64,000 nucleotides of DNA from JAHDVS01 sp964370985 (GTDB lineage: Bacteria > Actinomycetota > Thermoleophilia > Gaiellales > Gaiellaceae). Under the pieces are notes generated by a model that had not been told where the DNA came from, did not search any database, and saw only the letters and a program-made list of their open reading frames with translations. Shown piece after piece: positions 1 through 7,244 of the stretch. The stretch is taken from contig CAYJLE010000011.1 of the NCBI GenBank assembly GCA_964370985.1, forward strand, positions 1 to 64,000, given 5' to 3'. The position numbers and the translations under genes are program-made. Each line of letters begins with the position of its first letter. The stretch's first letter is position 1.

Positions 1-30
1 GCTGCGGGCCGGACAGGTCCGGCCCCTACG
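1..30. repeat. GTAGGGG-type palindromic repeat, copy 1
   Basis: A perfect 9-bp inverted repeat (GGGCCGGAC at 6-14, GTCCGGCCC at 17-25) with a 2-nt centre is followed by CTAC at 26-29. The 5' end is degenerate (GCTGC instead of GTAGG). The core is the same as the copy at 20667-20686. It lies downstream of the OsmC gene, which ends at 85, so it could also act as a terminator hairpin. Confidence 0.6.
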
Positions 31-84
31 TCGTCGCGGCCGCCAGCCGTTTCCGGTCGAACGTCATGCGGAGCTGTGACGGCC

Positions 85-609
85 TCAGCCCGGGCCGAGC
101 CGCCAGCGCGTCTCGACGGGGACCGCGAGGCGCATGGCGCCGAGGCCGGGGCAGCGCTCCTCGGCGAGCCGGACGAGCTCTCGCGCCGCCGCCTCGCCGG
201 CGTCGGTTTCGAGCTCGATCTCGCAGATCAGCCGCTCGAATCCTCGCGGCCCGTCCGCGATCCCGTAGAAGGCGGCGAGGTCGGCATCGGCGCTGACGTC
301 GACGCGCAAGCTGCGGACGCCGACCCCGAGCAGGGCCGCGTTGACGGCGATCGTGATCGCGAGGCAGCTGCCGACGCCCGCGAGCATCGCCTCGAGCGGG
401 TTCGGACCGAGGCCGGCGCCGGCGAACCTCTCCGGCTCGTCGACGACGATCGTGTGGCCGCCGGCCCGCGTCTCCACGGTCAGGTTGCGGACGAGCTCGG
501 CGCTCGCGCGGAAGCGGGCCGTCGCACCGGCGGCCCGCGCCCCGGCCGCGCTGTCCGCGAGCACGCGACGGATCTCCCCGGGGTTGTCGATCAGGCCGCC
601 GCCGTCCAT
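85..609 (-). CDS. OsmC/Ohr family peroxiredoxin-like protein
   Basis: This 174-residue protein has the OsmC fold signature. The first conserved cysteine is C82 in GVGSCLAI, and the second is C153 in the EERCPG segment. In this family the pair reduces organic or fatty-acid hydroperoxides in the cytoplasm using thiol reductants. The N-terminal 30 residues are longer than in the shortest family members. The ATG at 609 has a GGCGGAG directly upstream, a cramped Shine-Dalgarno. The gene is divergent from the vapBC pair that starts at 678. Family assignment is firm. Whether it is OsmC, Ohr or a YhfA-like member cannot be told from the motifs alone. Confidence 0.85.
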   Translation of the reverse strand: MDGGGLIDNPGEIRRVLADSAAGARAAGATARFRASAELVRNLTVETRAGGHTIVVDEPERFAGAGLGPNPLEAMLAGVGSCLAITIAVNAALLGVGVRSLRVDVSADADLAAFYGIADGPRGFERLICEIELETDAGEAAARELVRLAEERCPGLGAMRLAVPVETRWRLGPG

Positions 610-650
610 CTCCGCCAGCTGAGCGTAGCGGCGGCCCCGGCGCCGCGCTT

Positions 651-680
651 TGATGTCATGATTGCTATCATGGTGTCATG
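651..680 (+). promoter_or_regulatory. vapBC leaderless promoter and likely autoregulatory operator
   Basis: TATCAT at 666-671 ends 6 nt before the ATG at 678. It is overlapped by an inverted repeat, CATGAT (657-662) and ATCATG (667-672). A direct repeat TGATGTCATG / TGGTGTCATG (651-660 and 671-680) spans the same site. Ribbon-helix-helix antitoxins normally repress their own operon through repeats of this kind, so this is a plausible VapB/VapC binding site. Confidence 0.5.
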
Positions 681-971
681 CAGATCTCCTTGCGTGTCCC
701 GGACGAGCTCGCGGCGCAGGTGAGGCTCCACGCGCAGCGGGCCGGGCGCAGCGTGAACGGCTGGGTGACGCTCGTTCTCGCCGCGGCCGTCGATCCGGAT
801 TTCGCCGGCTCGGACGCGGAACGGATCCGCGAGCGTCTCGACGCCGCCGGCCTGCTGGCAGCCACCCCCGGCACCGCACGGCGTCCGGACGCCCGGGCGG
901 TGACGCGAGCACGCAAGGCCGCGGGTACCGGGACGACGCTCGAGGAGCTCGTCGCCGACGGCCGCCGTTGA
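678..971 (+). CDS. VapB-like ribbon-helix-helix antitoxin
   Basis: This is a 97-residue protein. Its first ~45 residues (MQISLRVPDELAAQVRLHA onward) match the strand-helix-helix DNA-binding unit of Arc/CopG/FitA-type antitoxins. The C-terminal half is charged and probably wraps the toxin. The ATG at 678 is supported by the TATCAT box 6 nt upstream; there is no Shine-Dalgarno. Its TGA (969-971) overlaps the TTG start of the PIN toxin, so translation is coupled and the two proteins are made together. It should neutralise the downstream toxin and repress the operon. The exact antitoxin class is uncertain, but the pairing is clear. Confidence 0.8.
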   Translation: MQISLRVPDELAAQVRLHAQRAGRSVNGWVTLVLAAAVDPDFAGSDAERIRERLDAAGLLAATPGTARRPDARAVTRARKAAGTGTTLEELVADGRR

Positions 972-1402
972 GCGTCTTCCTCGACTCGTCGGCGCTCGTC
1001 AAGCGCTACGCGGACGAGCCGGGCGCCGAGCTGATCCGCTCGCTCGGAGCGGGCGTGGCGTGCGCGATCGCACGAGTGGAGGTACCGGCGGCGATCTGGC
1101 GCAAGCACCGTATCGGCGAGCTCGAAGCGCAAGCAGCGGCCACTCTCGTCGAGCTGTTCGAGTGGGAGTGGCTCGGGGACGAAGCGAATGGGCCGCTGTT
1201 CGTCGTCGTCGCAGTCACCGACGCGGTCCTGGACGGGGCGGCTCGCGATTGCGCCCGCCACGGGCTGCGCGCGTACGACGCTCTGCAGCTTGCGGCCGCG
1301 ATCGCGGCCCGCGCCGCAGCCCCGGAGATCGAGCGCTTCGCGTGCTTCGATCGCCAGCTCGCGGACGCCGCCCACCGGGAGGGGTTCGCGCTCGTGGCGT
1401 AG
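968..1402 (+). CDS. VapC family PIN-domain ribonuclease toxin
   Basis: A PIN domain of 144 residues. The metal-binding acidic residues are visible as D6 (VFLDSSALVK), E38 (ARVEVPA), D104 (RAYDALQLA) and D128 (ACFDRQLA). VapC toxins are Mg-dependent RNases that cut tRNA or rRNA when the antitoxin is degraded. The start is TTG at 968, overlapping the antitoxin TGA in the sequence TTGA. Starting there puts the first catalytic Asp at its usual position near the N-terminus. The length is normal for the family and the active site is intact. Confidence 0.85.
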   Translation: MSVFLDSSALVKRYADEPGAELIRSLGAGVACAIARVEVPAAIWRKHRIGELEAQAAATLVELFEWEWLGDEANGPLFVVVAVTDAVLDGAARDCARHGLRAYDALQLAAAIAARAAAPEIERFACFDRQLADAAHREGFALVA

Positions 1403-1436
1403 CTCCCCGCGAACAGCGAGTCGGCCGGGCCGCCCC

Positions 1437-3053
1437 TCAGTGGATCCCGCCGACCTCCACGTTCGTGTAGATGTCCGTGTCACCCCAGGGGGGGCCGGGC
1501 GTGCGGCGCCCGTCCGCCCAGACGGGGTAGACGACGCCCCGCGACGCTGCGATCCCGTTGTAGTCGCCGATGAAGCAGCCGCAGGAGAAGAAGCTCGCGT
1601 TCGGGTCCCACGACCGGGTGGAGATCCTCCACTGGCGCCACGTCCGCCCGTCGTCCTTCGAGAACGCCTGGTAGGTCTCGATCAGGACGTTGCCTGGATC
1701 GCGCCGGTTGTCGTACCAGATCGCGTGCAGGTTGCCCGACTCGTCGACCGCGAGCGCCGGGAAGAACTGGTCGTTCGGCGCCGGTGCGCCTCTCGCCCTG
1801 GAGATCGTCTTGAGTGCCGACCAGGTCTCGCCGTGGTCGATCGAGCGCGTGAACGCGATCTCCGTGCCTGACGTGTCCATGGTCGCGCTGTTCATGATCA
1901 GCATGTCGAGGGCCTTCGTCCCCGGGTTGAAGACGAGGCTCGGGAACTCCGGGATCCGCGGGTTCTTGCCCGGGAGCAGGTCCTCCGGATCCGGGTTCGT
2001 GACCCACTCGCCCTCCGCAACAGCGATCGGATCGCTCCACGTGTTGCCGCCGCTTGTCGAGCGGGTGAAGCGGATGCCCCCGTCGACAGAGGTGTTGCAC
2101 TCCTCGAGCACGTAGGCGATGTTCAGCGCCCCCGTGTCGTCGACCACCGGGCTGGCGCCCTGGTTCGCGCTCTCGCCGACGCCGAGGGCGTCCGGATCGT
2201 CGGGGACGACTGCGACGGTACGCCAGACGGAGGCGCTCGGGTCGTCGGTGGGTACCTCGTTCGTCCACGCCACCTGGAGCGGGCAGGTGTCGCTGTAGCC
2301 GTCCGGGAGCATGTGGAACTTGACGTAGGTGACGTACAGCCGCCCGTAGAACCTGCTCGCGGGTCGGTTGTCGACGGCGAGCAGCTCCTTGTCGTAGAAC
2401 ACGGACGTGTCCACGCCGTCGGGGCCGACGTTCGAGATCGGCACGGCAGCCAGGTCGGAGGGCGTCCAGCTCCTGCCGTCGTCGACGGACTTCCAGATGT
2501 GGAGCTCCGACACGCCCGTCGTCAGGGTGAAGCAGAGCGTCGAGAGGTAGAAGGCCCGGTCGCGGCGGCTGTAGACGACGGAGGGGTCAGCGCCGTAGCA
2601 CTGCTCGCTCGAGCGCAGGCTCAGGGGCGACTTGAACGTCGTCTTCCACGTTCGCCCGCCATCGGCGGTGCGGCCGATCCAGAACCCCCCGTTCACGTAG
2701 TCGTTCGCCGCGGCTACGGCGCGCAGCGGCCGGAAGACGTCGTAGGCGACCGCGGCCTCGTCCTGCGGATAGGGCGGGTTCGAGTCCCCGTTCATGAGCA
2801 CGTTGGGCCCGACAGAACGGGCGACCCTGCGCGAGAGCGCCGGCGCGACCAGGCGGGCGAGCGCGCGCTGCGCGTCCACCTGCGCACGCACGCCGGCGGA
2901 GATGCCGCCCGCGTGGCGCTCGACGTGGAGGACGAACGGGGGCTCCGCTGGCTTCGCGCCCTGGGCGCCCGCGGCCGGTGCGGCTGCGAGCATCCCGGTC
3001 GCTGCCGCGAGCGCCGCGGCGATCGTGAGCGAACGACGGAACCCTGCGTTCAT
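1437..3053 (-). CDS. Secreted BNR/Asp-box repeat protein (sialidase-like fold)
   Basis: A 538-residue exported protein. Residues 1-30 form a signal peptide: basic start, long alanine-rich core and AAGAQGA cleavage region. The rest carries at least five Asp-box motifs (S-x-D-x-G-x-x-W type), for example TADGGRTWK, SVDDGRSWT, TSGGNTWS, SIDHGETWS and SKDDGRTWR. This indicates a six-bladed beta-propeller of the exo-alpha-sialidase superfamily. I cannot identify the sialidase arginine triad with confidence, so it may be a glycan-binding or other propeller enzyme. The ATG at 3053 has a strong GGAGGGAG site, so this mRNA is leadered. Confidence 0.75.
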   Translation of the reverse strand: MNAGFRRSLTIAAALAAATGMLAAAPAAGAQGAKPAEPPFVLHVERHAGGISAGVRAQVDAQRALARLVAPALSRRVARSVGPNVLMNGDSNPPYPQDEAAVAYDVFRPLRAVAAANDYVNGGFWIGRTADGGRTWKTTFKSPLSLRSSEQCYGADPSVVYSRRDRAFYLSTLCFTLTTGVSELHIWKSVDDGRSWTPSDLAAVPISNVGPDGVDTSVFYDKELLAVDNRPASRFYGRLYVTYVKFHMLPDGYSDTCPLQVAWTNEVPTDDPSASVWRTVAVVPDDPDALGVGESANQGASPVVDDTGALNIAYVLEECNTSVDGGIRFTRSTSGGNTWSDPIAVAEGEWVTNPDPEDLLPGKNPRIPEFPSLVFNPGTKALDMLIMNSATMDTSGTEIAFTRSIDHGETWSALKTISRARGAPAPNDQFFPALAVDESGNLHAIWYDNRRDPGNVLIETYQAFSKDDGRTWRQWRISTRSWDPNASFFSCGCFIGDYNGIAASRGVVYPVWADGRRTPGPPWGDTDIYTNVEVGGIH

Positions 3054-3077
3054 GACTCCCTCCTCGGTGGACGCCTG

Positions 3078-4253
3078 TCAGCCCTCGATCCCGTGCAGCC
3101 GCTTCGCGTTGCCCGCGAGCACGCCCTCGCCGATCGCGCGCGCCTCGCTCGCGCTGAGCCATGCCCGCTCGATCGCGGTCGCCAGCACCCGCCCGAGCGC
3201 CTCCCGGGCGAGCTGGGCGGCGAGCCAGATCACCTCGGGCTCGGAGGCCTCGTCGGAGCCGTGCAGCACCTTCGCGGGCGGGGCGACCCCGAGCACCACC
3301 TCGAGCTTCTGGTCGATCGCGAGGCTCGCCCAGGGCACCATGATCGACACGTCCAGGTAGACCTGCGGGAGAACGGAGGCGACGTAGGCGCCCTCCTCGA
3401 GCCACGGCCAGCCCGAGTGGACGAGCACGACCGGCTGATCCGGGTAGCGGGCGAGCAGCGGGAACAGATCCTGCGGGCGGGCCCGCCCGAGCACGATCGC
3501 GGGATCGCCCCCGCCGCAGTGGATGTGCAGCGGCCGGTCGTGACGTGCGGCCGCCTCGAGCGTGCGATGGAGCAGCCGGTCGCGCACGGTCTTGGCGTGC
3601 TCGCGCGACTCGACGAAGCCGCTCGCGCGCCACAGCTCGAACTCCCGCTCGCAGTAGGCGCCCGGTGCCGCCAGCCCCACGTCGAGCCCCGTCCTGTAGG
3701 CGATCACGCTCTTGAACGCGACGAGCTCCGGGTCAGACGCCTCCTGGTCGAGCCGGGCTACGAACGCCTCCTCGAGCTCCCGGAACGAGCGGGCACGCTC
3801 GGCGAGGTCCGCGATCCACGGCTCGATCCGCCCGACGCGATGCACGGTCGCGGCGCTGTCGGCCGCGAAGCGCTCGCGGGGGATCGTGGGCTGCGGGTAG
3901 CCCTCGTCGTAGACGAGCCCGTCGACGTTCGCGCTCTCCCAGAGGCGCGCGTTGTAGGCGACCGGGTCGGCGGCGAGGGCGCGCTGGCGAGCCCGCGCGA
4001 CCTCCTCGCGGGCCGGCTCGCAGCCGAGGTGCTCGGCGAGCCGCCGGCGCATCGTCAGCGCGAGCGGCGTCGACCCGGTCAGGAGCGGCAGCTCGCGGGT
4101 CGAGCGCTCGTCAGCGAGGCCCGAGGAGACGAGGCACATCCCTGTCATCGTGATCCGGTCATCGAAGCCCCCGGGGTCGACGGCGAGCAGGTCCTCGTTT
4201 CGCCATGGATGGCAGTGGACGTCGACGACCGGGGCGGAGGCGAGGTCGATCAT
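3078..4253 (-). CDS. Amidohydrolase 2 family metal-dependent hydrolase
   Basis: A TIM-barrel amidohydrolase of 391 residues. The opening strand carries the metal ligands H13 and H15 (DVHCHPW). Later family signatures are LHIHCGGGDP, VLVHSGWPW and LHGSDEAS. Members hydrolyse or decarboxylate cyclic and aromatic substrates; the substrate here is unknown. The ATG at 4253 was chosen because the barrel strand follows it directly, and the longer reading up to 4334 adds only a low-complexity Arg/Pro tail. The gene lies 24 nt downstream of the BNR protein start, in the same direction and upstream in the likely transcript, so the two could be co-transcribed. Confidence 0.8.
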   Translation of the reverse strand: MIDLASAPVVDVHCHPWRNEDLLAVDPGGFDDRITMTGMCLVSSGLADERSTRELPLLTGSTPLALTMRRRLAEHLGCEPAREEVARARQRALAADPVAYNARLWESANVDGLVYDEGYPQPTIPRERFAADSAATVHRVGRIEPWIADLAERARSFRELEEAFVARLDQEASDPELVAFKSVIAYRTGLDVGLAAPGAYCEREFELWRASGFVESREHAKTVRDRLLHRTLEAAARHDRPLHIHCGGGDPAIVLGRARPQDLFPLLARYPDQPVVLVHSGWPWLEEGAYVASVLPQVYLDVSIMVPWASLAIDQKLEVVLGVAPPAKVLHGSDEASEPEVIWLAAQLAREALGRVLATAIERAWLSASEARAIGEGVLAGNAKRLHGIEG

Positions 4254-4402
4254 CCGGGGCCAGTGATGGTAGACGAGGCCGCGCGTCCGCGCCCTCCCCC
4301 GGGCCGGGGACGCCGGCCGGGGATTCTCACGCAATCCTCAATCTTCCCTCACACCGATTCGCCACGGTTCGGGAGATCACCTTCGACCGAGGAGAGATGC
4401 GT

Positions 4403-4759
4403 ATGCGGATCCGTTACGTGCTCACCACCATGGCGGTCGCCGCCGGGCTCGTCGCCGGCACGGCCGGCACCGCGCTCGCGGAGGAGCCGTCCGAGCCGAC
4501 CCCGGAGCAGATCGCGGCCCGCTGCGAGCGCGGGCAGAACATGCTCGAGCGCCTCCAGGAGCTGGCCGGCCGCCTCACCGACCGGATCGCCGCGCTCGAG
4601 GCGAAGCTGGCCAGCGGCGAGCTCGACGAGCGCCAGACCGCGATGGTCGAGCGGCGGCTCGGGAAGCTCGGGCACCATCTCGACCGGCTCGAGCAGCGGA
4701 TCGCGAAGCTCGAGGCGAGGCTCGCCGAGCACTGCTCCGGCGACGAGGCCCCGGCCTAG
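4403..4759 (+). CDS. Small secreted coiled-coil protein, function unknown
   Basis: This 118-residue protein begins with a clear signal peptide (MRIRYVLTTMAVAAGLVAG, then a TALA cleavage region). The rest is almost all heptad-patterned helix rich in Leu, Glu and Arg, with two cysteines (one in AARCERG, one in AEHCSG). An exported coiled-coil oligomer is likely. Two ATGs are available at 4397 and 4403. GAGGAGAG at 4389-4396 is correctly spaced only for 4403, so I chose that. A strong hairpin follows the stop. I recognise no family. Confidence 0.65.
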   Translation: MRIRYVLTTMAVAAGLVAGTAGTALAEEPSEPTPEQIAARCERGQNMLERLQELAGRLTDRIAALEAKLASGELDERQTAMVERRLGKLGHHLDRLEQRIAKLEARLAEHCSGDEAPA

Positions 4760-4775
4760 TCGACCACGGAAGCAA

Positions 4776-4802
4776 GGGCCCCGGCGGGCGGCGCCGGGGC
4801 CC
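4776..4802 (+). terminator. Hairpin terminator after the coiled-coil gene
   Basis: A perfect 10-bp stem, GGGCCCCGGC (4776-4785) and GCCGGGGCCC (4793-4802), with a 7-nt loop lies 16 nt after the stop codon. There is no T-tract, which is common for terminators in very GC-rich actinobacteria. Confidence 0.55.
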
Positions 4803-4803
4803 G

Positions 4804-4809
4804 TATCAT
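4804..4809 (+). promoter_or_regulatory. Leaderless -10 box for the M20 peptidase
   Basis: TATCAT directly follows the terminator stem and ends 6 nt before the GTG at 4816. No Shine-Dalgarno is present. Confidence 0.5.
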
Positions 4810-4815
4810 CCGGGC

Positions 4816-6015
4816 GTGCTTGCCGCGCTCCGCGCCGCCGTAGACGCCCGCCTCGACGACCTCCACGAGCTAACCGCGCGCCTCGTGCGCGAGCGGAGCC
4901 TGCTCGGGCAGGAGGAGAGTGCCCAGCGGATCGTGGAGGAGCGCCTGCGGCGGCTCGGGTTCGACGTCGAGCGCGTCCAGCCGGATGCGGCCGAGGCGCT
5001 CGCCGACCCGCTCGCGGGCCTGCCGCTTCTCCCCTACGAGGGCCGCACGTGCGTCGCCGGGCGGCTCCCCGGCTCGGGCGGGGGGCGCTCGCTCCACCTG
5101 AACGGGCACGTGGACGTCGTGCCCGTCGAGTGCGAGGAGCGCTGGACGCGCGACCCGTGGGGCGGCGAGGTCGCGGACGGTCGCCTCTGGGGCCGCGGCT
5201 CGGGCGACATGAAGGCGGGCCTCGCCGCCTACCTGGTCGCGGTCGAGGCGCTGTGCGCGACCGGAGTCGAGCTCGCCGGCGACCTCGTCTTCACGTCGGT
5301 GATCGAGGAGGAGTGCGGCGGCAACGGGATGCGCGCCGTGCTCGCGGCCGGCTACCGGGGCGACGCGACGCTGATCGGCGAGCCGACCGACCTCGGCCTC
5401 GACCTGAACGGGGTCGGGGTGATCTGGGCGCGGCTGACCGCGCGCAGCGAGGGCGCGCACGCGGCGGTGGCGAGCGAGACCGGGCGGCCCGTCGACGAGA
5501 TCCTGCGCGCCGTGGCCGCACTGAGAGCGCTCGAGCAGACCCTGAACGAGGGACTTGACGGCCATCCCTACAACCTGAACCTGGGCGAGATCCACGGCGG
5601 CGTCTGGCCCTCCTCGGTGCCGGCCGAGGTCGTCCTACGCTGCCGTCTCGGCTTCGGCCCCGGGCTCGAGCCGGCCGGCGCGCACGAGCTCCTGCGCAGC
5701 GCGGTCCGAAGCGCCGCGCCGTCGGTGGAGGTCGAGCCCGAGGGGTTCCGCGCCCACGCCTACCGGCACGACGCGGGCAGCGAGCTCGCGCGGCTCGTGC
5801 GCTCCTGCCACGCCCGGGCGCGCGGGAGCGAGCTGCCGGCGGAGGCGGTGCTCTCGACCGCCACGACCGACGCTCGCTATGTCGACGGCCCGTGCGCCTG
5901 CTTCGGGCCGATCGCCGGGAACATCCACGGGACCGACGAGTGGGTCGACCTCGACTCCGTCCGGGACACGGCGCTGATCGCCGCGCTCGCGATCGCCGGC
6001 TGGTGCGGGACGTGA
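4816..6015 (+). CDS. M20 family metallopeptidase (ArgE/DapE type)
   Basis: A 399-residue dizinc hydrolase. Visible signatures are the first metal pair region (LNGHVDVVP), the bridging Asp (GSGDMKAG) and the catalytic Glu-Glu motif (VIEEECGGNG), with a dimerisation domain in between. Members deacylate N-acyl amino acids or cleave small dipeptide-like substrates; the substrate cannot be read from sequence. The GTG start is supported by the TATCAT box 6 nt upstream. The stop TGA overlaps the start of a second M20 gene (GTGA), so the two are translationally coupled and may form a pathway pair. Confidence 0.85.
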   Translation: MLAALRAAVDARLDDLHELTARLVRERSLLGQEESAQRIVEERLRRLGFDVERVQPDAAEALADPLAGLPLLPYEGRTCVAGRLPGSGGGRSLHLNGHVDVVPVECEERWTRDPWGGEVADGRLWGRGSGDMKAGLAAYLVAVEALCATGVELAGDLVFTSVIEEECGGNGMRAVLAAGYRGDATLIGEPTDLGLDLNGVGVIWARLTARSEGAHAAVASETGRPVDEILRAVAALRALEQTLNEGLDGHPYNLNLGEIHGGVWPSSVPAEVVLRCRLGFGPGLEPAGAHELLRSAVRSAAPSVEVEPEGFRAHAYRHDAGSELARLVRSCHARARGSELPAEAVLSTATTDARYVDGPCACFGPIAGNIHGTDEWVDLDSVRDTALIAALAIAGWCGT

Positions 6016-7196
6016 CCGGGAGCGCCCTGCCCCTGCCGGCCGTGGAGGAGGCGCGGCGCGTCGCCGCAGGGGTCGGGGCCGACCTCGCCCTCTTGCTCGG
6101 CGACCTCGAGACCTGGGTGAACGCCGACACCCCGGGCGGCGACATCGAGCGACTCGACCGGCTCGCGGCGGTGATCGCCCACACGCTCGACGGCTACGGG
6201 CTCCACCCTGAGCTCGTGCCCGTGGCGGGGAAGGGCCTCTACCTGCACGCCGTGCTCGAGGGGAGCGGGCGGGCGCGGGTGGCGCTGCTCTGCCACCACG
6301 ACACCGTCTTCCCGGCCGGCACCGCCGCCACGTGGCCGTTCGAGGCGCGTGCCGAGCGTTGCCACGGGCCCGGCGTCGCCGACATGAAGGGCGGGATCGC
6401 GGTCGCCGCCCACGCTGCGCGTCTGCTCGCCCTCGGCCCCCGCCCGTTCGCGCGGCTCGAGCTCGTCTCGGTCTCCGACGAGGAGACGCGGCCGGGTGCG
6501 CCGCTGACGCTGGATCGCCTCGAGGGCTTCGACGCGGTGCTGTGCCTCGAGTGCGGGCGAGTCGACGGCTCGGTGGTCTCCGCCCGCAAGGGCGGGCGCT
6601 GGTTTCGGATCCACGCGCTCGGCCGCCCGGCCCACGCCGGCGTCGATCCGGACGGGGGCCGAAACGCGGTGCTGCCGCTCTGCCACGAGGCGCTTCGCCT
6701 CACCGAGCTCCATCACGCGCGCGAGGGACTGACGTTCCAGGTGACCGAGCTGATCACGCCGGCGGGCGTCAACACCGTGCCCGGCGAGGCGTTCCTGACC
6801 GGCGATCTGCGCGGCCCCACCGCCGCCGATCTCGACTGGGCGATGGAGCAGGTGCGCGCGCTCGGCCACCACCCGGACGTGGAGCTGCGCGAGGAGGACC
6901 TCGGCGGGCCGCCGCCGCTCGAGCGCACGCCCGCCGTGGCCGCCCTCGCCGGGGCCGCGATCGAGCTCGGCGCCGCGCTCGGCCACCACTTCGGGGAGTC
7001 CCTCACGGGCGGGGTCTCCGACGGCTCGTGGACCGCCGCTGCCGGGATCCCGACCCTCGACGGCCTCGGCCCGGTCGGCGGCGACGACCACACCCCCGAC
7101 GAGTACGTGGAGACGCCGACGTTCGCGACCCGCGCCGGCGTCGTCGCCGGCCTCGTCGCAGCGATCGACGCGGGGCTGCTGATCGACCCCGCGTAG
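6012..7196 (+). CDS. M20 family metallopeptidase (glutamate carboxypeptidase type)
   Basis: A 394-residue second M20 enzyme, distinct from its upstream partner. Motifs are LCHHDTVFP (metal His/Asp), GVADMKGG (bridging Asp) and SVSDEETRPG (catalytic Glu). The pattern resembles CPG2-like glutamate carboxypeptidases. GTG at 6012 overlaps the upstream TGA by 4 nt; an in-frame GTG at 6003 is possible. The TAG stop at 7194-7196 lies inside a dispersed palindromic repeat, so the repeat supplies the end of the protein. Confidence 0.85.
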   Translation: MTGSALPLPAVEEARRVAAGVGADLALLLGDLETWVNADTPGGDIERLDRLAAVIAHTLDGYGLHPELVPVAGKGLYLHAVLEGSGRARVALLCHHDTVFPAGTAATWPFEARAERCHGPGVADMKGGIAVAAHAARLLALGPRPFARLELVSVSDEETRPGAPLTLDRLEGFDAVLCLECGRVDGSVVSARKGGRWFRIHALGRPAHAGVDPDGGRNAVLPLCHEALRLTELHHAREGLTFQVTELITPAGVNTVPGEAFLTGDLRGPTAADLDWAMEQVRALGHHPDVELREEDLGGPPPLERTPAVAALAGAAIELGAALGHHFGESLTGGVSDGSWTAAAGIPTLDGLGPVGGDDHTPDEYVETPTFATRAGVVAGLVAAIDAGLLIDPA

Positions 7197-7218
7197 GGGG
7201 GTCCTGACCCGCCCCTAC
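7193..7218. repeat. GTAGGGG-type palindromic repeat, copy 2
   Basis: An imperfect palindrome runs from GTAGGGGGGTCC to GACCCGCCCCTAC. Its TAG is the stop codon of the M20 gene. It could act as a hairpin terminator between this gene and the convergent CocE-type gene. Confidence 0.6.
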
Positions 7219-7244
7219 GGTTCGCGCGGAGACGTCGATCGAAG

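Noticed and set aside
4253..4271. Leaderless box for the amidohydrolase (TACCAT at 4266-4271)
   Set aside because: The gap to the ATG is 12 nt, outside the 6-7 nt rule seen elsewhere, so I did not count it.
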